Notes: generated by a model not told the origin, from the letters alone. A DNA stretch of 64,000 bases from Calditrichota bacterium (GCA_013150955.1 JAADJD010000062.1:1-64000), one strand, 5' to 3'. Counted from the stretch's first letter, positions 54,963 through 64,000 are shown. Numbers and translations: made by a program.

Positions 54963-56337
54963 GCACGAGGTTGTACTTCGGGCCATTCCACCTGTAAAGG
55001 AATTGCTTGACCATCCCCTTTTCCAACTATTTCCGGTCTCTCGACCCTTTTTAAAACGCATCATTCAGCAGGAAATCGAACGCTTCCGCCAGCAGGTAGT
55101 TCAGCAACAGCTGGCCATCACGCCGGAATCTGTGGCCAGGCGGCTGCAGGAACAGATTACCAATCGGCTTCGTCGACTGGTATCGGCGCAACTCACGCGG
55201 GTCATCAACGCCACGGGTATCATCGCCCACACCAATCTGGGACGGGCCCCACTGGCACCGGCGGCCATCGAGGCCATCCGTCAGCTGGCGGGAGGCTATT
55301 GCAACCTGGAATTTCAGCTGGCCTCTGGAGGTCGCGGCCGCCGTGAATCCAATGTGGAAACCCTGCTCCAGCTGCTGACCGGTGCTGAAGCGGCGCTGGT
55401 AGTCAACAACAACGCGGCCGCGGTTTTGCTGGTCTTGCACGCCCTGGCCCGGCGACGCGAAGTGATTGTATCCCGCGGTGAACTGGTGGAAATCGGGGGC
55501 TCCTTTCGCCTGCCAGAAGTGCTGCAGACCAGTGGTGCCAGGCTGGTAGAAATTGGCACTACCAACAAAACCCGCCTGGATGATTACCGGAAAGCCATTG
55601 GTCCCCGCACGGCAGCCATTTTGAAAGTCCATCCCAGTAATTATCGCGTGGTGGGGTTCACCCAGTCGGTGGCGATCCAGGAACTTTCCCCGCTGTGCCG
55701 GAACCACGGCATCCCACTGATTTACGATCTGGGCAGCGGAGCCCTGGTCGATCTGCAACAATGGCAACTCCCGGCAGAACCGGTGGCATCCCGGGCGCTG
55801 CAGGATGGCGCGGACATCGTCACCTTCAGCGGCGATAAGGTGCTGGGAGGCCCACAGGCCGGAATCATCATCGGCAAGAAGGCGTATCTGGATAAAATTC
55901 GCCGGCACCCGTTAACCCGCGCCCTCCGCTGCGACAAATTGACCTACGCCGCATTGGAAGCCACCCTGCGATTGTATTTACAGCCGGAATCACTTCCACA
56001 ACACCTTCCGGTCCTGCATTTGCTAACCACCCCGGTGGAACACCTGCGCCAACGGGCACAAACCATCGTCGATACGCTAACCACCCGGGCTGTCCAGGCA
56101 CGCATTGTTCCCTCCACGGCACAAATGGGCAGTGGTGCCCTGCCGCTGGAGACCATACCTTCCATTGCCGTGGAACTGACCCCGCGGAAATTCTCCGCTG
56201 CCACCATCGCCCGCAAACTGCGGCAAAACTCGCCGCCCATCATTGGCTACGTGCAGGATGAAAAAGTTTTCCTGGACATGCGCACGGTGGACGCTTCCGA
56301 ACTGGCCGAGATTATCAAAGCCATTAACCGGCTGTAG
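54946..56337 (+). CDS. selA: L-seryl-tRNA(Sec) selenium transferase
   Basis: This PLP enzyme converts Ser-tRNA(Sec) to Sec-tRNA(Sec) with selenophosphate. The 463 residues include VINATGIIAHTNLGRAPL, GGRGRRESNVETLLQLLTGA, VVNNNAAAVLLVLHAL, SRGELVEIGGSFRLPEV, and the PLP Lys in TFSGDKVLGGPQAGII, all characteristic. ATG 54946 follows GTAGAGG and lies inside the end of the preceding gene. selB is the next gene on the strand, but 467 bases separate them and they hold repeat copy G. selD and selC are not in the window. Confidence 0.95.
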   Translation: MKSRAEHEVVLRAIPPVKELLDHPLFQLFPVSRPFLKRIIQQEIERFRQQVVQQQLAITPESVARRLQEQITNRLRRLVSAQLTRVINATGIIAHTNLGRAPLAPAAIEAIRQLAGGYCNLEFQLASGGRGRRESNVETLLQLLTGAEAALVVNNNAAAVLLVLHALARRREVIVSRGELVEIGGSFRLPEVLQTSGARLVEIGTTNKTRLDDYRKAIGPRTAAILKVHPSNYRVVGFTQSVAIQELSPLCRNHGIPLIYDLGSGALVDLQQWQLPAEPVASRALQDGADIVTFSGDKVLGGPQAGIIIGKKAYLDKIRRHPLTRALRCDKLTYAALEATLRLYLQPESLPQHLPVLHLLTTPVEHLRQRAQTIVDTLTTRAVQARIVPSTAQMGSGALPLETIPSIAVELTPRKFSAATIARKLRQNSPPIIGYVQDEKVFLDMRTVDASELAEIIKAINRL

Positions 56338-56444
56338 ACAATTGGACATACTCCCGGGTTTTTCCTTAGCCCGGCCTTGTCTCTCGATGCGTCCCCGAAG
56401 AAAGACCTCCTTATTTGCACCCGGAAAATGTTCGGCTTACATTT

Positions 56445-56650
56445 TTAACCCGGATTAAGCATAAACAACCTGCTACAGGGGGATTTAATATGCATTAGCC
56501 TACGAATTACACGAATTAAAACAAATAAAAATACAAAAACACATTGGATGGCAGCCGGATTCAAATTTGTTTCGGGATTTATTCGCGATTTTGAGGGTAT
56601 GGTTTGGATGCATTTGCATAATTCTTGGTTTGATGCATCACTTGGGTTAA
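56445..56650. repeat. Interspersed palindromic repeat, copy G (short subtype)
   Basis: The left end TTAACCCGGATTAAGCATAA is interrupted, then ATGCATTAGCCTACGAATTA, CACGAATTAAAACAAATAAA, a middle with ACATTGGATGGCAGCCGGAT and TTTATTCGCGATTTTGAGGG, and a right arm TTGATGCATCACTTGGGTTAA. It lies between selA and selB. Confidence 0.8.
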
Positions 56651-56730
56651 CTATCCACCGATTCAAAAAAATTTCTTTCAGGTAGCTTTACGGAAACATT
56701 GTCTCTCAAAAATTTATATTTATTTTTGCT

Positions 56731-56770
56731 CAATCGCGTCATTCGTGGTCCAAGGCTTGATTTGGGTTTA
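56731..56770. repeat. Solitary right arm of the interspersed repeat (copy G')
   Basis: CAATCGCGTCATTCGTGGTC followed by CAAGGCTTGATTTGGGTTTA matches the distal right arm of the family and stands alone 80 bases after copy G, directly ahead of selB (start 56805). It looks like a remnant of a second element. Confidence 0.65.
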
Positions 56771-56804
56771 TTTTATTTTAAGACCCGGCAACGAAGGGGT
56801 GGGA

Positions 56805-58733
56805 ATGCGGACAGGAAGACAATACGTCATCGGAACGGCCGGTCACATTGATCACGGAAAAACGGCCCTGGTAAAGGCTCTGACCGGTGTGGATACCGAT
56901 CGGTTGCCGGAGGAAAAGGCGCGCGGCATTACCATTGATCTGGGATTTGCCCATTTAAACGATCGCATCACCATCATTGACGTTCCAGGACACGAGCGGT
57001 TGATAAAAAATATGGTGGCCGGCGTCAGCACCATCGATCTGGTGCTGTTTGTGGTGGCCGCCGACGATGGCCTGATGCCACAGACCCATGAACATCTGGA
57101 AATCGTTCGTTTATTAAATATTCCCCGGGGTGTTTTTGCCCTCACCAAAATCGACCTGGTCTCCCCGGAGTGGTGCGAGCTGGTGAAAAGCGAGCTGCAA
57201 AACCGCCTGAAAGGAACCCCCTTTGAACAGGCACCCATCGTTCCCACCAGTGTGGTGACCGGGGAAGGCATCCAGACCCTGAGAGAAACCCTTTTGCAAA
57301 TGCTACGAGAAATACCGCCGCGAATGAGCCGGGACTATTTTCGAATGCCGGTGGATCGGGTGTTTACCCGCAAAGGATTTGGTACCATTGTAACCGGCAC
57401 CGTGCTAAGTGGCCAGCTAACGACGGGCACCTTACTGGAGTTGCAACCTTCCGGGAAGACGGTGCGCGTGCGCGGACTGCAGACGCATGGACGGGACGTG
57501 GACTCCGTGGAAACGGGCGATCGTGCGGCGCTGAATCTGGCCGGCGTTGAGCAACAGGAGGTTAAACGTGGAATGGTGCTCATCACCCCGGACTATGCAG
57601 CACCGGCCGAATCTCTGACCGTCTACCTGCAGGTGCTTTCCGACTCCCCAATCCCCCTGAAAAGTCATCAGCGGATCCGCCTGCACATTCATACCGAAGA
57701 AGTCATGGGACGATTGGTCATCCCCGGCAACCAGGCACTGCCTCCGGGACGTTCCGCTTACATTCAGATCCGTCTGGAAAAGCCCATCCAGGCGTGCTAC
57801 GGGGATCGGTTCATTGTGCGTCAGTACTCGCCCCAGGTCACCCTCGGTGGGGGCATGGTGCTCCAGGTCAATCCCCCGCGATTCCGAAAAAAGTGGGAAT
57901 CCCTTTTTCTGGAAACCGCCCGCCAGCTTCATCAGGGCACACCGGAGGAACGTATCCTGGCGTTGTTGAATCCCCTGACCGTGAAGCCGCTCTCCTTCCG
58001 GCAACTGCAGGTGGGGACGGATCTTCCCGCCGGGGAGTTGACCAGGCGGCTTCAGTCCCTCCTCTCCCGGAAGGACATTCACTCCCTTATCCTGGACGGC
58101 CACCCCCACTATTTTTCCCGGTTTCAGGCCCGGGTCATTTTACACGATTTGCAGCGAATCCTGGAAAAATACCATCACGACCACACTCTGCTCCCTGGAA
58201 TGCCGCGGAAGGAGTTGCTGGCCGCCATGCCACATCGTTATCACCCGGATTTAATCGCCGCTGTTCTTGATCTGGGAATTCAGGGAAATCACATTCAGGT
58301 GGTGGGGAATCGACTGGCATTGCCAGCGCATGCGACCCGGTCGTCTGCCGACACGGAAGCCTGGCTGCAGCGCTTGCGTAACGCCATCGAATCTGCAGAG
58401 TGGCGTCCACAGCCGATCGAATCCATTGGCCGGGAACTGGAAATTCCTCGCAAAACATTAAAGACGCTACTAACCCTGCTCATTGAGTCGGGAGAAATCT
58501 ATCCCGTAAACCACACCTATTACCTATCCCGAGATGCATACCAGAAGATGGTGCAACGGGTACGGGACTATTTTCAGAAAAAGGCACACATGCGGGTCAG
58601 CGATTTTAAAACGCTGCTGAACATCACCCGAAAACACGCCATTCCCTTGCTGGAATTTCTGGATGCCCGGGGCATTACCCGACGGGAAGGGGATGTGCGC
58701 CTGGCGGGAGACCGGCTACAGGCCGATCCCTGA
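56805..58733 (+). CDS. selB: Selenocysteine-specific elongation factor SelB
   Basis: This GTPase delivers Sec-tRNA(Sec) to UGA codons marked by a SECIS hairpin. In 642 residues, G1 is GHIDHGKT (13-20), the switch II region is DVPGHE (about 59-64) and G4 is TKID (about 113-116). EF-Tu-like domains follow (FTRKGFGTIVTGTVLSGQL), then SelB domain III, and a C-terminal half with repeated winged helices that bind SECIS RNA (around HAIPLLEFLDARGITRREGD). ATG 56805 has GAAGGGGTGGGA upstream; the frame open to 56745 encodes repeat arm G'. A separate promoter is likely because of the repeat-filled gap after selA. Confidence 0.95.
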   Translation: MRTGRQYVIGTAGHIDHGKTALVKALTGVDTDRLPEEKARGITIDLGFAHLNDRITIIDVPGHERLIKNMVAGVSTIDLVLFVVAADDGLMPQTHEHLEIVRLLNIPRGVFALTKIDLVSPEWCELVKSELQNRLKGTPFEQAPIVPTSVVTGEGIQTLRETLLQMLREIPPRMSRDYFRMPVDRVFTRKGFGTIVTGTVLSGQLTTGTLLELQPSGKTVRVRGLQTHGRDVDSVETGDRAALNLAGVEQQEVKRGMVLITPDYAAPAESLTVYLQVLSDSPIPLKSHQRIRLHIHTEEVMGRLVIPGNQALPPGRSAYIQIRLEKPIQACYGDRFIVRQYSPQVTLGGGMVLQVNPPRFRKKWESLFLETARQLHQGTPEERILALLNPLTVKPLSFRQLQVGTDLPAGELTRRLQSLLSRKDIHSLILDGHPHYFSRFQARVILHDLQRILEKYHHDHTLLPGMPRKELLAAMPHRYHPDLIAAVLDLGIQGNHIQVVGNRLALPAHATRSSADTEAWLQRLRNAIESAEWRPQPIESIGRELEIPRKTLKTLLTLLIESGEIYPVNHTYYLSRDAYQKMVQRVRDYFQKKAHMRVSDFKTLLNITRKHAIPLLEFLDARGITRREGDVRLAGDRLQADP

Positions 58734-58861
58734 ATAAAAACCGGCCATTCCTCAATGCGCCCAACGGAAACCGGATTTCACGATCGCTGAAACCGACCGG
58801 GCCACCTTCCAATATTCCTGCTCTCACTGCATCCCAAAACGGCAGTGGCAGATTCCAGGAT

Positions 58862-59491
58862 CTACTTTTTCTCTTTGGCCTTCTCTTCCTTGATGTGGAA
58901 CGACTTCACGAATTCATCGAAGCTGCTGCGCCAGTGATCCACCGTTTTCTGTGGCCCAACGGCCTTAAAAAACCAGGGGCCGTTCTTGGTTTCGGCAATC
59001 GCTGCCAGCATGGCGTAATCGGGCAATTCCTCCACCGGCCCGCCCATCATCATCATGGGATTTTTCGGCCGAATGTAAGTGCCGGTGACGTACACCAGCG
59101 TAACGGGAATGCCATTAATGATGCGGTAAGATTTCTGCACGTGATAAAGCGTACTGGTGCTGTCTGGCTGCTTGAATTGCCCATACCAGCGGGTCAGATT
59201 GGCTTCTACCGAACCGCCGGTACCGGGGAAGAAAAAGACGGCCAGAACCGCATCATCCGCCCCTTCGTAACCCGGCCAGCGAAACTGTGCCAGCCGCATC
59301 TTGCTGCGGGGTGTTTCGGACACCCAACCTTTGGGCACCGTGTAGGCCACCTCTCCGTCCGGCAGCACCCGATCTTTCTTCTTCTGAAACACGGCATGGG
59401 GGGAAACCGCACCCTGCTGTCCATGGGCTTCGGGGAATGGAAAAATAAAAAAACTCATCCATAAAAGACCAAACCACAGGTTTCGCAACAT
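58862..59491 (-). CDS. Secreted protein of unknown function
   Basis: The 209-residue protein has a signal peptide (MLRNLWFGLLWMSFFIFPFP, cleavage probably after EAHG). The mature part reads as one compact domain: VAYTVPKGWVSETPRSKMRL, then VLAVFFFPGTGGSVEANLTR, WYGQFKQ, TLVYVTGTYI and a C-terminal WFFKAVGPQKTVDHWRSSFD, ending in a Lys/Glu-rich tail. The pattern VPxGW...S.MR.A.F and a closing 'W..SFDEFVKSF' resembles small PsbP-like or lipoprotein-sensing domains in loose form, but I do not recognise the family. ATG 59491 was chosen for the signal peptide; the open frame runs on to 59530. It is convergent with selB and divergent from the dehydratase gene. Confidence 0.7.
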   Translation of the reverse strand: MLRNLWFGLLWMSFFIFPFPEAHGQQGAVSPHAVFQKKKDRVLPDGEVAYTVPKGWVSETPRSKMRLAQFRWPGYEGADDAVLAVFFFPGTGGSVEANLTRWYGQFKQPDSTSTLYHVQKSYRIINGIPVTLVYVTGTYIRPKNPMMMMGGPVEELPDYAMLAAIAETKNGPWFFKAVGPQKTVDHWRSSFDEFVKSFHIKEEKAKEKK

Positions 59492-59712
59492 ATTTTTTCT
59501 CCCAGATGGTTTTTTTATGGTAGGGCCCAAATGGCCACTTTCCTTTTTCTTTTGTCTACTAAATTATACGAACAATTCCATTCCCTCACAATCGGGAAAA
59601 ATTCTTTATTTCAATGAATTCTCTTTTAGTCTCATTTAATAATGAAGGGATTTATATTTGGCATTTGCTACGCCATAACCCATCATTAACTTTTTGTGTA
59701 AAGGAGGCGGAT

Positions 59713-60684
59713 ATGCAGGTACCGGATTGGGAAGACATTCGCCAGGCGGCAAAACGAATCGCGCCTTTTGTGAAGCGAACCCCCGTCTTCACCAGCGAAA
59801 CACTGAACCGGTTAACCGGCGCCCACCTGTTTTTTAAATGCGAAAACTTTCAGAAAGTGGGGGCTTTCAAGTTTCGGGGGGCCTGTAACGCCGTATTTTC
59901 ATTGAACGATTCCGAAGCCCGAAAGGGCGTGTGCACGCATTCTTCGGGGAATCACGCCGCGGCCTTATCGCTGGCGGCCCGCCTGCGGGGCATCCCGGCG
60001 TATGTGGTAATGCCGGAAAATTCCCCGCGGGTGAAAGTGGACGCGGTACAACATTATGGTGGACAGATCACCTTTTGTGCCCCCACCCTGACTGCCCGGG
60101 AACAAACCCTGCAGAAAATTCAACAGCAAACCGGAGCGGTGTTCATTCATCCCTACAACAATTTTCTTGTAGTGGCGGGGCAGGGCACCGTGGCGCTGGA
60201 ATTTCTGGAGGCCATCCCTGACCTGGACATCCTGCTGGCACCGGTTGGTGGCGGTGGGTTGATGAGCGGTACCTGTCTGGCCGCTTCCGTGCTGCGGCCG
60301 GATATTCAGTTAATCGGTGCAGAGCCTGCGGCCGCCGATGATGCCTGCCGCTCCCTGCAAACGGGTAAAATTATCCCGCCCGAAAATCCCCGGACCATTG
60401 CCGATGGATTGCGCACGTCCCTCTGTCCCCTCACCTTCCAGGTGCTCCAGCAGCATCTGGACAGCATTCTGACCGTCAGCGAGGAAGGAATTGTTCAGGC
60501 CATGCGCCTGATCTGGGAACGCATGAAAATTGTGGTGGAACCGTCTGCCGCCGTGCCCTTTGCAGCCGTTCTGGAACACAAAAATCGTTTTCGCAACCGG
60601 CGGGTGGGGATCATCCTGAGCGGAGGGAATGTGGATCTGGACAGGCTGCCCTGGTTTTCCCCGGCACCCGATGCCCGCAATTAA
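59713..60684 (+). CDS. Threonine/serine dehydratase family enzyme
   Basis: The 323-residue PLP enzyme is of fold type II. PLP Lys53 is in AFKFRGACNA, SSGNH (77-81) binds the carboxylate, and the phosphate-binding loop is PVGGGGLMSG (about 177-186). No C-terminal ACT-like regulatory domain is present, so it is the short catabolic or serine-racemase-like form rather than biosynthetic IlvA. Serine racemase also fits. ATG 59713 has GTAAAGGAGGCGGAT upstream; the open frame to 59614 is disregarded. The stop codon TAA (60682-60684) is also the first bases of repeat copy H. Confidence 0.9.
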   Translation: MQVPDWEDIRQAAKRIAPFVKRTPVFTSETLNRLTGAHLFFKCENFQKVGAFKFRGACNAVFSLNDSEARKGVCTHSSGNHAAALSLAARLRGIPAYVVMPENSPRVKVDAVQHYGGQITFCAPTLTAREQTLQKIQQQTGAVFIHPYNNFLVVAGQGTVALEFLEAIPDLDILLAPVGGGGLMSGTCLAASVLRPDIQLIGAEPAAADDACRSLQTGKIIPPENPRTIADGLRTSLCPLTFQVLQQHLDSILTVSEEGIVQAMRLIWERMKIVVEPSAAVPFAAVLEHKNRFRNRRVGIILSGGNVDLDRLPWFSPAPDARN

Positions 60685-60855
60685 CCCAGATTACGTATTA
60701 AACCACCAATTGCACGAATTAACACAAATTAAAAATAATCAAATACATTGGATCAAATCTGGATTAAAATTTGTTTTGGGGTATATTCGCGATTTTGTGG
60801 ATATGGTTTGGTTTCATTCGCGTGATTCGCGGTTTCATGCATTATCTGGGATTAA
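60681..60855. repeat. Interspersed palindromic repeat, copy H (best-preserved short subtype)
   Basis: The left arm TTAACCCAGATTACGTATTA and right arm TTTCATGCATTATCTGGGAT plus TAA form inverted ends. Next inward come CACGAATTAACACAAATTAA and its partner TTCATTCGCGTGATTCGCGG. The middle holds AATACATTGGATCAAATCTG and TTTTGTGGATATGGTTTGG. TTAA occurs at both extreme ends. It begins within the stop codon of the dehydratase gene. Confidence 0.85.
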
Positions 60856-60933
60856 TTTTTCTTGCAGGCTGCGGGATTATATTGTAAAATCCAAAATGGA
60901 AAAATGATAAAGGTGTTTGGAGGCAATCAATCC

Positions 60934-61518
60934 ATGTTAAACATAAAAATTACCGATCCCGCACGACGCAAAATCGTTGAGCTGATGCAGCAAATGGAGC
61001 AGCCCGTTAAAGGTTTGCGCATCGTTGCCAATGCGCGTTCTCCCCTGAACGTGGAATACAGCCTGGCTTTTGTGTACGAGGACGAAATTTTTCCCGACGA
61101 CACGGTTGTGGACATTGGCGATTTCGAGGTGTACGTGGATGCGGAAAGCGTCCCTTACATGGATGGCGTGATCCTGGATTTCCTGGACAATCCCATGGGA
61201 GGCAACTTCCGAATCGATGCGCCGCCCCCACCGGCGCCCAAACTGGAAGGCCCCCTGGCAGAACGGCTTCAAAAACTCATTCAGGAGCAGATCAATCCCG
61301 CACTGGCTTCCCACGGTGGATTTGTCCATCTGGTGGACGTTAAGGACAATGTGGCCTACATTGAAATGGGAGGGGGTTGCCAGGGATGCGGGCTGGCCAA
61401 TGTGACCCTGAAACGGGGCATTGAAATGATGATCAAACGGAACATTCCAGAAATTAAGGAAGTGCTGGATGTGACCGATCACGCCCGCGGTACCAATCCC
61501 TATTACAAACGTACCTGA
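60934..61518 (+). CDS. nfuA: Nfu-type iron-sulfur carrier with degenerate A-type domain
   Basis: The 194-residue protein has two parts. Residues 1-95 form an A-type (IscA-like) fold that lacks its Cys ligands, as in NfuA. Residues 105-190 form a NifU C-terminal domain with the Fe-S-binding Cys149 and Cys152 in GGGCQGCGLANVT, preceded by NPALASHGGFVHLVDV. It would carry 4Fe-4S clusters to client enzymes. ATG 60934 is preferred because TTTGGAGGCAATC lies upstream; the frame is open to 60862. A SNF2 gene faces it from the right. No suf or isc genes are in the window. Confidence 0.92.
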   Translation: MLNIKITDPARRKIVELMQQMEQPVKGLRIVANARSPLNVEYSLAFVYEDEIFPDDTVVDIGDFEVYVDAESVPYMDGVILDFLDNPMGGNFRIDAPPPPAPKLEGPLAERLQKLIQEQINPALASHGGFVHLVDVKDNVAYIEMGGGCQGCGLANVTLKRGIEMMIKRNIPEIKEVLDVTDHARGTNPYYKRT

Positions 61519-61541
61519 AGCCCGGATAATTATCCCCGCGA

Positions 61542-64000
61542 TTACCCCTTCTGTGCGGAACCTTCTGCTTCCTGGCGAATCTCGAAAATTTCTTCCAGAT
61601 CCTCACGGGTCAATTGCTTGACAAAACCCGTATCCGAGGTGATGAGTTCCTTGGACAGCTGGCGTTTGGCCTCCTGCAACAGACGGATCTTCTCTTCCAC
61701 AGAATCTTTAATAATGTATTTGTAGACAAAAACGCCCTTGTCCTGCCCAATCCGATGCGCCCGATCGGTGGCCTGTTGTTCCACCGCCGGATTCCACCAG
61801 GGATCCAGATGAATCACGTAATCGGCAGCCGTCAGGTTCAGTCCCAACCCACCAGCCTTTAACGAGATCAAAAACGCACCGATTTCGGGATTTTCCTGGA
61901 AATTGCGAATGTGCTTGGCCCGATTCCGCACCCGTCCATCCAGATACTCGTACTTCCAGCCTTTCTCATCAAACAACCGCCGCACCAGCGATAAAAAGCG
62001 CACAAACTGGGAAAAGATCAACACCTTATGGCCCCGCCCCAGTATTTCTTCCAGCATATCCTCCAGCAATAGAATTTTCCCGGACTGATACAGATCCATG
62101 TCCGGTTTCAAAATGGCGGGGTGACAGGCAATCTGCCGTAAATAGGTCAACGCCTCGATAATCTTCATCCGCACTTTGTTGATTCCCAGTTCGTCAATCT
62201 GGCTAAAAATCTGCTGGCGGTAAGCCTCCAGCACCTGATTGTAAATGCGGCGCTGCTTCTCGGTCATCTCCACCACCTGGATAATCTCCGAAAGCGGTGG
62301 CAATTGCTTTTCCACTTCCTCCTTCGTCCGCCGCAGGATAAACGGGTAAATTAATTTGCGCAACGTGTGCAGGGCATGTTCGCGTTCTTCCGGGGGAATT
62401 TCAACATATTTTGCGGTAAACTGCGGCAGCGTGCCCAGAAAACCCGGATTCACAAAATTGAACTGTGCCCACAAATCCTGCAGCGCATTCTCGATGGGCG
62501 TACCGGTTAGCGCCAGCCGATGCAGAGACTTCAACTTTTGCACGGCGCGGTAGGTTTTGGTCTGGGGATTCTTAATCTTTTGCGATTCGTCCAGAATCAC
62601 ATACTCAAACGTGCGTTCCGCAAGATGCTTCTGATCCTGCAAAACCACTCCGTAGCTACAAAGAATCACGTCATACTGATCGAACTTTTCCAGCATCCTG
62701 ACCCGATCGACCCGATTTCCGTAATAGCGCAAGACGCGCATTCCGGGTGCAAATTTCTGGAATTCTTCCCACCAGTTGAAAATCAGCGTTAACGGCACCA
62801 CGATCAATGCCGGGTGTCGTAACCGGCCTTCTTCTTTCAGTTTGGTTAACAGGGCAATGACCTGAACCGTCTTGCCCAGCCCCATGTCATCGGCCAGGAT
62901 GCCTCCAAACCGGAATTCGTGCAGGAAATGCAGCCAATCCAGGCCTGCCTTCTGATACTCGCGCAACTGCCCTCGAAAACCGCCGGGCACCGAAACGGGC
63001 TCGATCTCCCGAAACTCCCGATAGCGTTGAATTAACTGCCGGCTATCCTCATCAAAATTGATGTCCCCCAGGATTTCCTCCAGTTCCTGCAGCACCATCA
63101 CGCCGGCATTGGGCAGGCGGATTTTCTCATGGCCATCGCGGATGTCCAGTATTTCGGCCACCCGCAGGATCTTTTCTCGCACTTCCTGAGGCACGTAAAT
63201 GTGGGAACCATCCGACAACTTGAGATAAGGCTTCCCCGATTTCAACTGCCGTACCAGCTGGGGGATGGCCACCGAGCGATTGCCCACTCGAATCTGAAAG
63301 CGCAGTTCCAGCCAGTCCTCCAGCGCCTGTACATCCACCCGAATGCGCGGCGTTCCCCGATGCACGCGGTAGTAATGCAGCCGATCCAGCCCGTAAATTT
63401 TAAACCCAAATGCTTCCAGCCGGGGAATTTCCAGGCGCATCCAGTCCAGGGGATGGTAATCGGCGGCAATGTGCCAGTAACCGCTGCGGTAGATCAACCC
63501 ATGTTCTTCCAGGAAGTTCCGCGCCCGATCCTCTTCTTCGCGATCCCGGCGGATGATGAATAAATGACCGTTGTCGTTGGTTAAACTTTTTTCCGCCGGG
63601 GGATTGGCCGGGAATTCGAAACGGCTGTAACGGAAAAACACTTCGATTTGCAGATGCTGATTTTCTTCCGTGAACACAATCGCTTTTTCTTCCAGTGGCA
63701 GTTCGTAAGCCTTTAAATGATCCGCCAGATTCTCCCAATCCAGGATGGGCAACAGATGGGACAGGTAAATCCGGATGAAGTCATCCAGTTCACTCTTGGG
63801 AATTTCAAATTTCTCGTATACCCGGAAATAATTATTCCAGAATATGGCCGGTAAATGCGATTCAATCTTATACAGCACCTTCTGGTACAGAATGTAGATG
63901 GGATTCGAGGTCAGCACGGTTACCGGATGTTCCAGTTCCAGTGCATCGTCCTTGAATTTCAAGGTGGGTTGCAGATAGAACCCGGTTTTACCCTGTTTCA
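61542..64000 (-). CDS. SNF2-family helicase (partial, cut by window edge)
   Basis: At least 818 residues are visible; the frame stays open through position 64000, so the true N-terminus lies outside. The conventional start at 63962 would be an internal TTG. The C-terminal half is a full SNF2/Swi2 motor: LADDMGLGKTVQVIALL (motif I), ILDESQKIKN in the DEAH position, LALTGTPIENALQDLW (motif III), FSQFVRFLSLVRRLF, SLKAGGLGLNLTAADYVIHL and AVEQQATDRAHRIGQ. The N-terminal about 350 residues are of an unrecognised type, not a SWIM zinc finger. The bacterial role is unknown; RNA polymerase recycling (RapA) or DNA repair are possibilities. Confidence 0.92.
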   Translation of the reverse strand, partial: KQGKTGFYLQPTLKFKDDALELEHPVTVLTSNPIYILYQKVLYKIESHLPAIFWNNYFRVYEKFEIPKSELDDFIRIYLSHLLPILDWENLADHLKAYELPLEEKAIVFTEENQHLQIEVFFRYSRFEFPANPPAEKSLTNDNGHLFIIRRDREEEDRARNFLEEHGLIYRSGYWHIAADYHPLDWMRLEIPRLEAFGFKIYGLDRLHYYRVHRGTPRIRVDVQALEDWLELRFQIRVGNRSVAIPQLVRQLKSGKPYLKLSDGSHIYVPQEVREKILRVAEILDIRDGHEKIRLPNAGVMVLQELEEILGDINFDEDSRQLIQRYREFREIEPVSVPGGFRGQLREYQKAGLDWLHFLHEFRFGGILADDMGLGKTVQVIALLTKLKEEGRLRHPALIVVPLTLIFNWWEEFQKFAPGMRVLRYYGNRVDRVRMLEKFDQYDVILCSYGVVLQDQKHLAERTFEYVILDESQKIKNPQTKTYRAVQKLKSLHRLALTGTPIENALQDLWAQFNFVNPGFLGTLPQFTAKYVEIPPEEREHALHTLRKLIYPFILRRTKEEVEKQLPPLSEIIQVVEMTEKQRRIYNQVLEAYRQQIFSQIDELGINKVRMKIIEALTYLRQIACHPAILKPDMDLYQSGKILLLEDMLEEILGRGHKVLIFSQFVRFLSLVRRLFDEKGWKYEYLDGRVRNRAKHIRNFQENPEIGAFLISLKAGGLGLNLTAADYVIHLDPWWNPAVEQQATDRAHRIGQDKGVFVYKYIIKDSVEEKIRLLQEAKRQLSKELITSDTGFVKQLTREDLEEIFEIRQEAEGSAQKG

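Overview
The window reads as a bacterial chromosome segment from the FCB side of the tree, most likely Calditrichota or a close relative. The main clues are a secreted multi-repeat protein ending in a C-terminal sorting-type domain with the motif YPNPFNPST, a TonB-dependent receptor (so a Gram-negative envelope), a YbeY with the Bacteroidetes-like GYxDKT variant of the zinc motif, TTG starts, and a Rex-type redox regulator. The lineage is inferred from memory of family features and was not tested by search. No rRNA, tRNA, CRISPR array, prophage or classical insertion sequence was seen.

Left end (1-2065): an AT-rich accessory-looking stretch holding a polytopic membrane protein, a secreted protein made of eight perfect copies of IWNPIPPPGLPR plus one degenerate copy, and a DNA-binding protein with two excisionase-like modules. 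A perfect bidirectional terminator (838-864) separates the first two genes.

2209-7648 (mostly +): pteridine-reductase-like SDR, pentapeptide-repeat protein with a zinc-knuckle-like N-terminus, pgpA (opposite strand), a CoA-binding protein, mtnA and a TPR lipoprotein. 7737-19202 (-): a replication/topology cluster read addA, dnaN, recF, DUF721, gyrB, gyrA, rex; dnaA is absent.

19375-23166 (+): an alpha-oxoamine synthase, a heptad-repeat coiled coil fused to a PD-(D/E)XK-like nuclease domain, and a sugar-epimerase-like SDR. 23473-28506 (-): a glycan-type cluster (two methyltransferases, two glycosyltransferases, a nucleotidyltransferase-like protein). 28661-36812 (-): rtcA, carAB with eukaryote-like CarB signatures, and a TonB-dependent receptor preceded by an unlisted 53-residue ORF.

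37455-41501 (+): DUF2892 protein, the nine-repeat DUF5666 protein, a SinR/Cas2-fold-like small protein and a Crp/Fnr regulator. 41989-44995 (-): an IMPACT-family protein and an ABC exporter whose ATPase has lost several catalytic consensus residues. 45420-64000: MBL hydrolase, XerD, an orphan histidine kinase, a metallophosphoesterase, dCMP deaminase, PgpH, YbeY, CorC-type protein, selA, selB, a secreted protein of unknown function, threonine/serine dehydratase, an Nfu protein and a SNF2 helicase cut by the window edge.

The strongest signal not explained by genes is an interspersed family of imperfect palindromes of about 170-340 bp, found at eight intergenic loci. The copies have TTAACCCAGAT.../...ATCTGGGTTAA termini and CGAATTACACGAAT-like cores. 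One supplies the stop codon and last codons of pgpA, one overlaps the dehydratase stop codon, and one separates selA from selB. This family and the IWNPIPPPGLPR protein are the best candidates for something undescribed.
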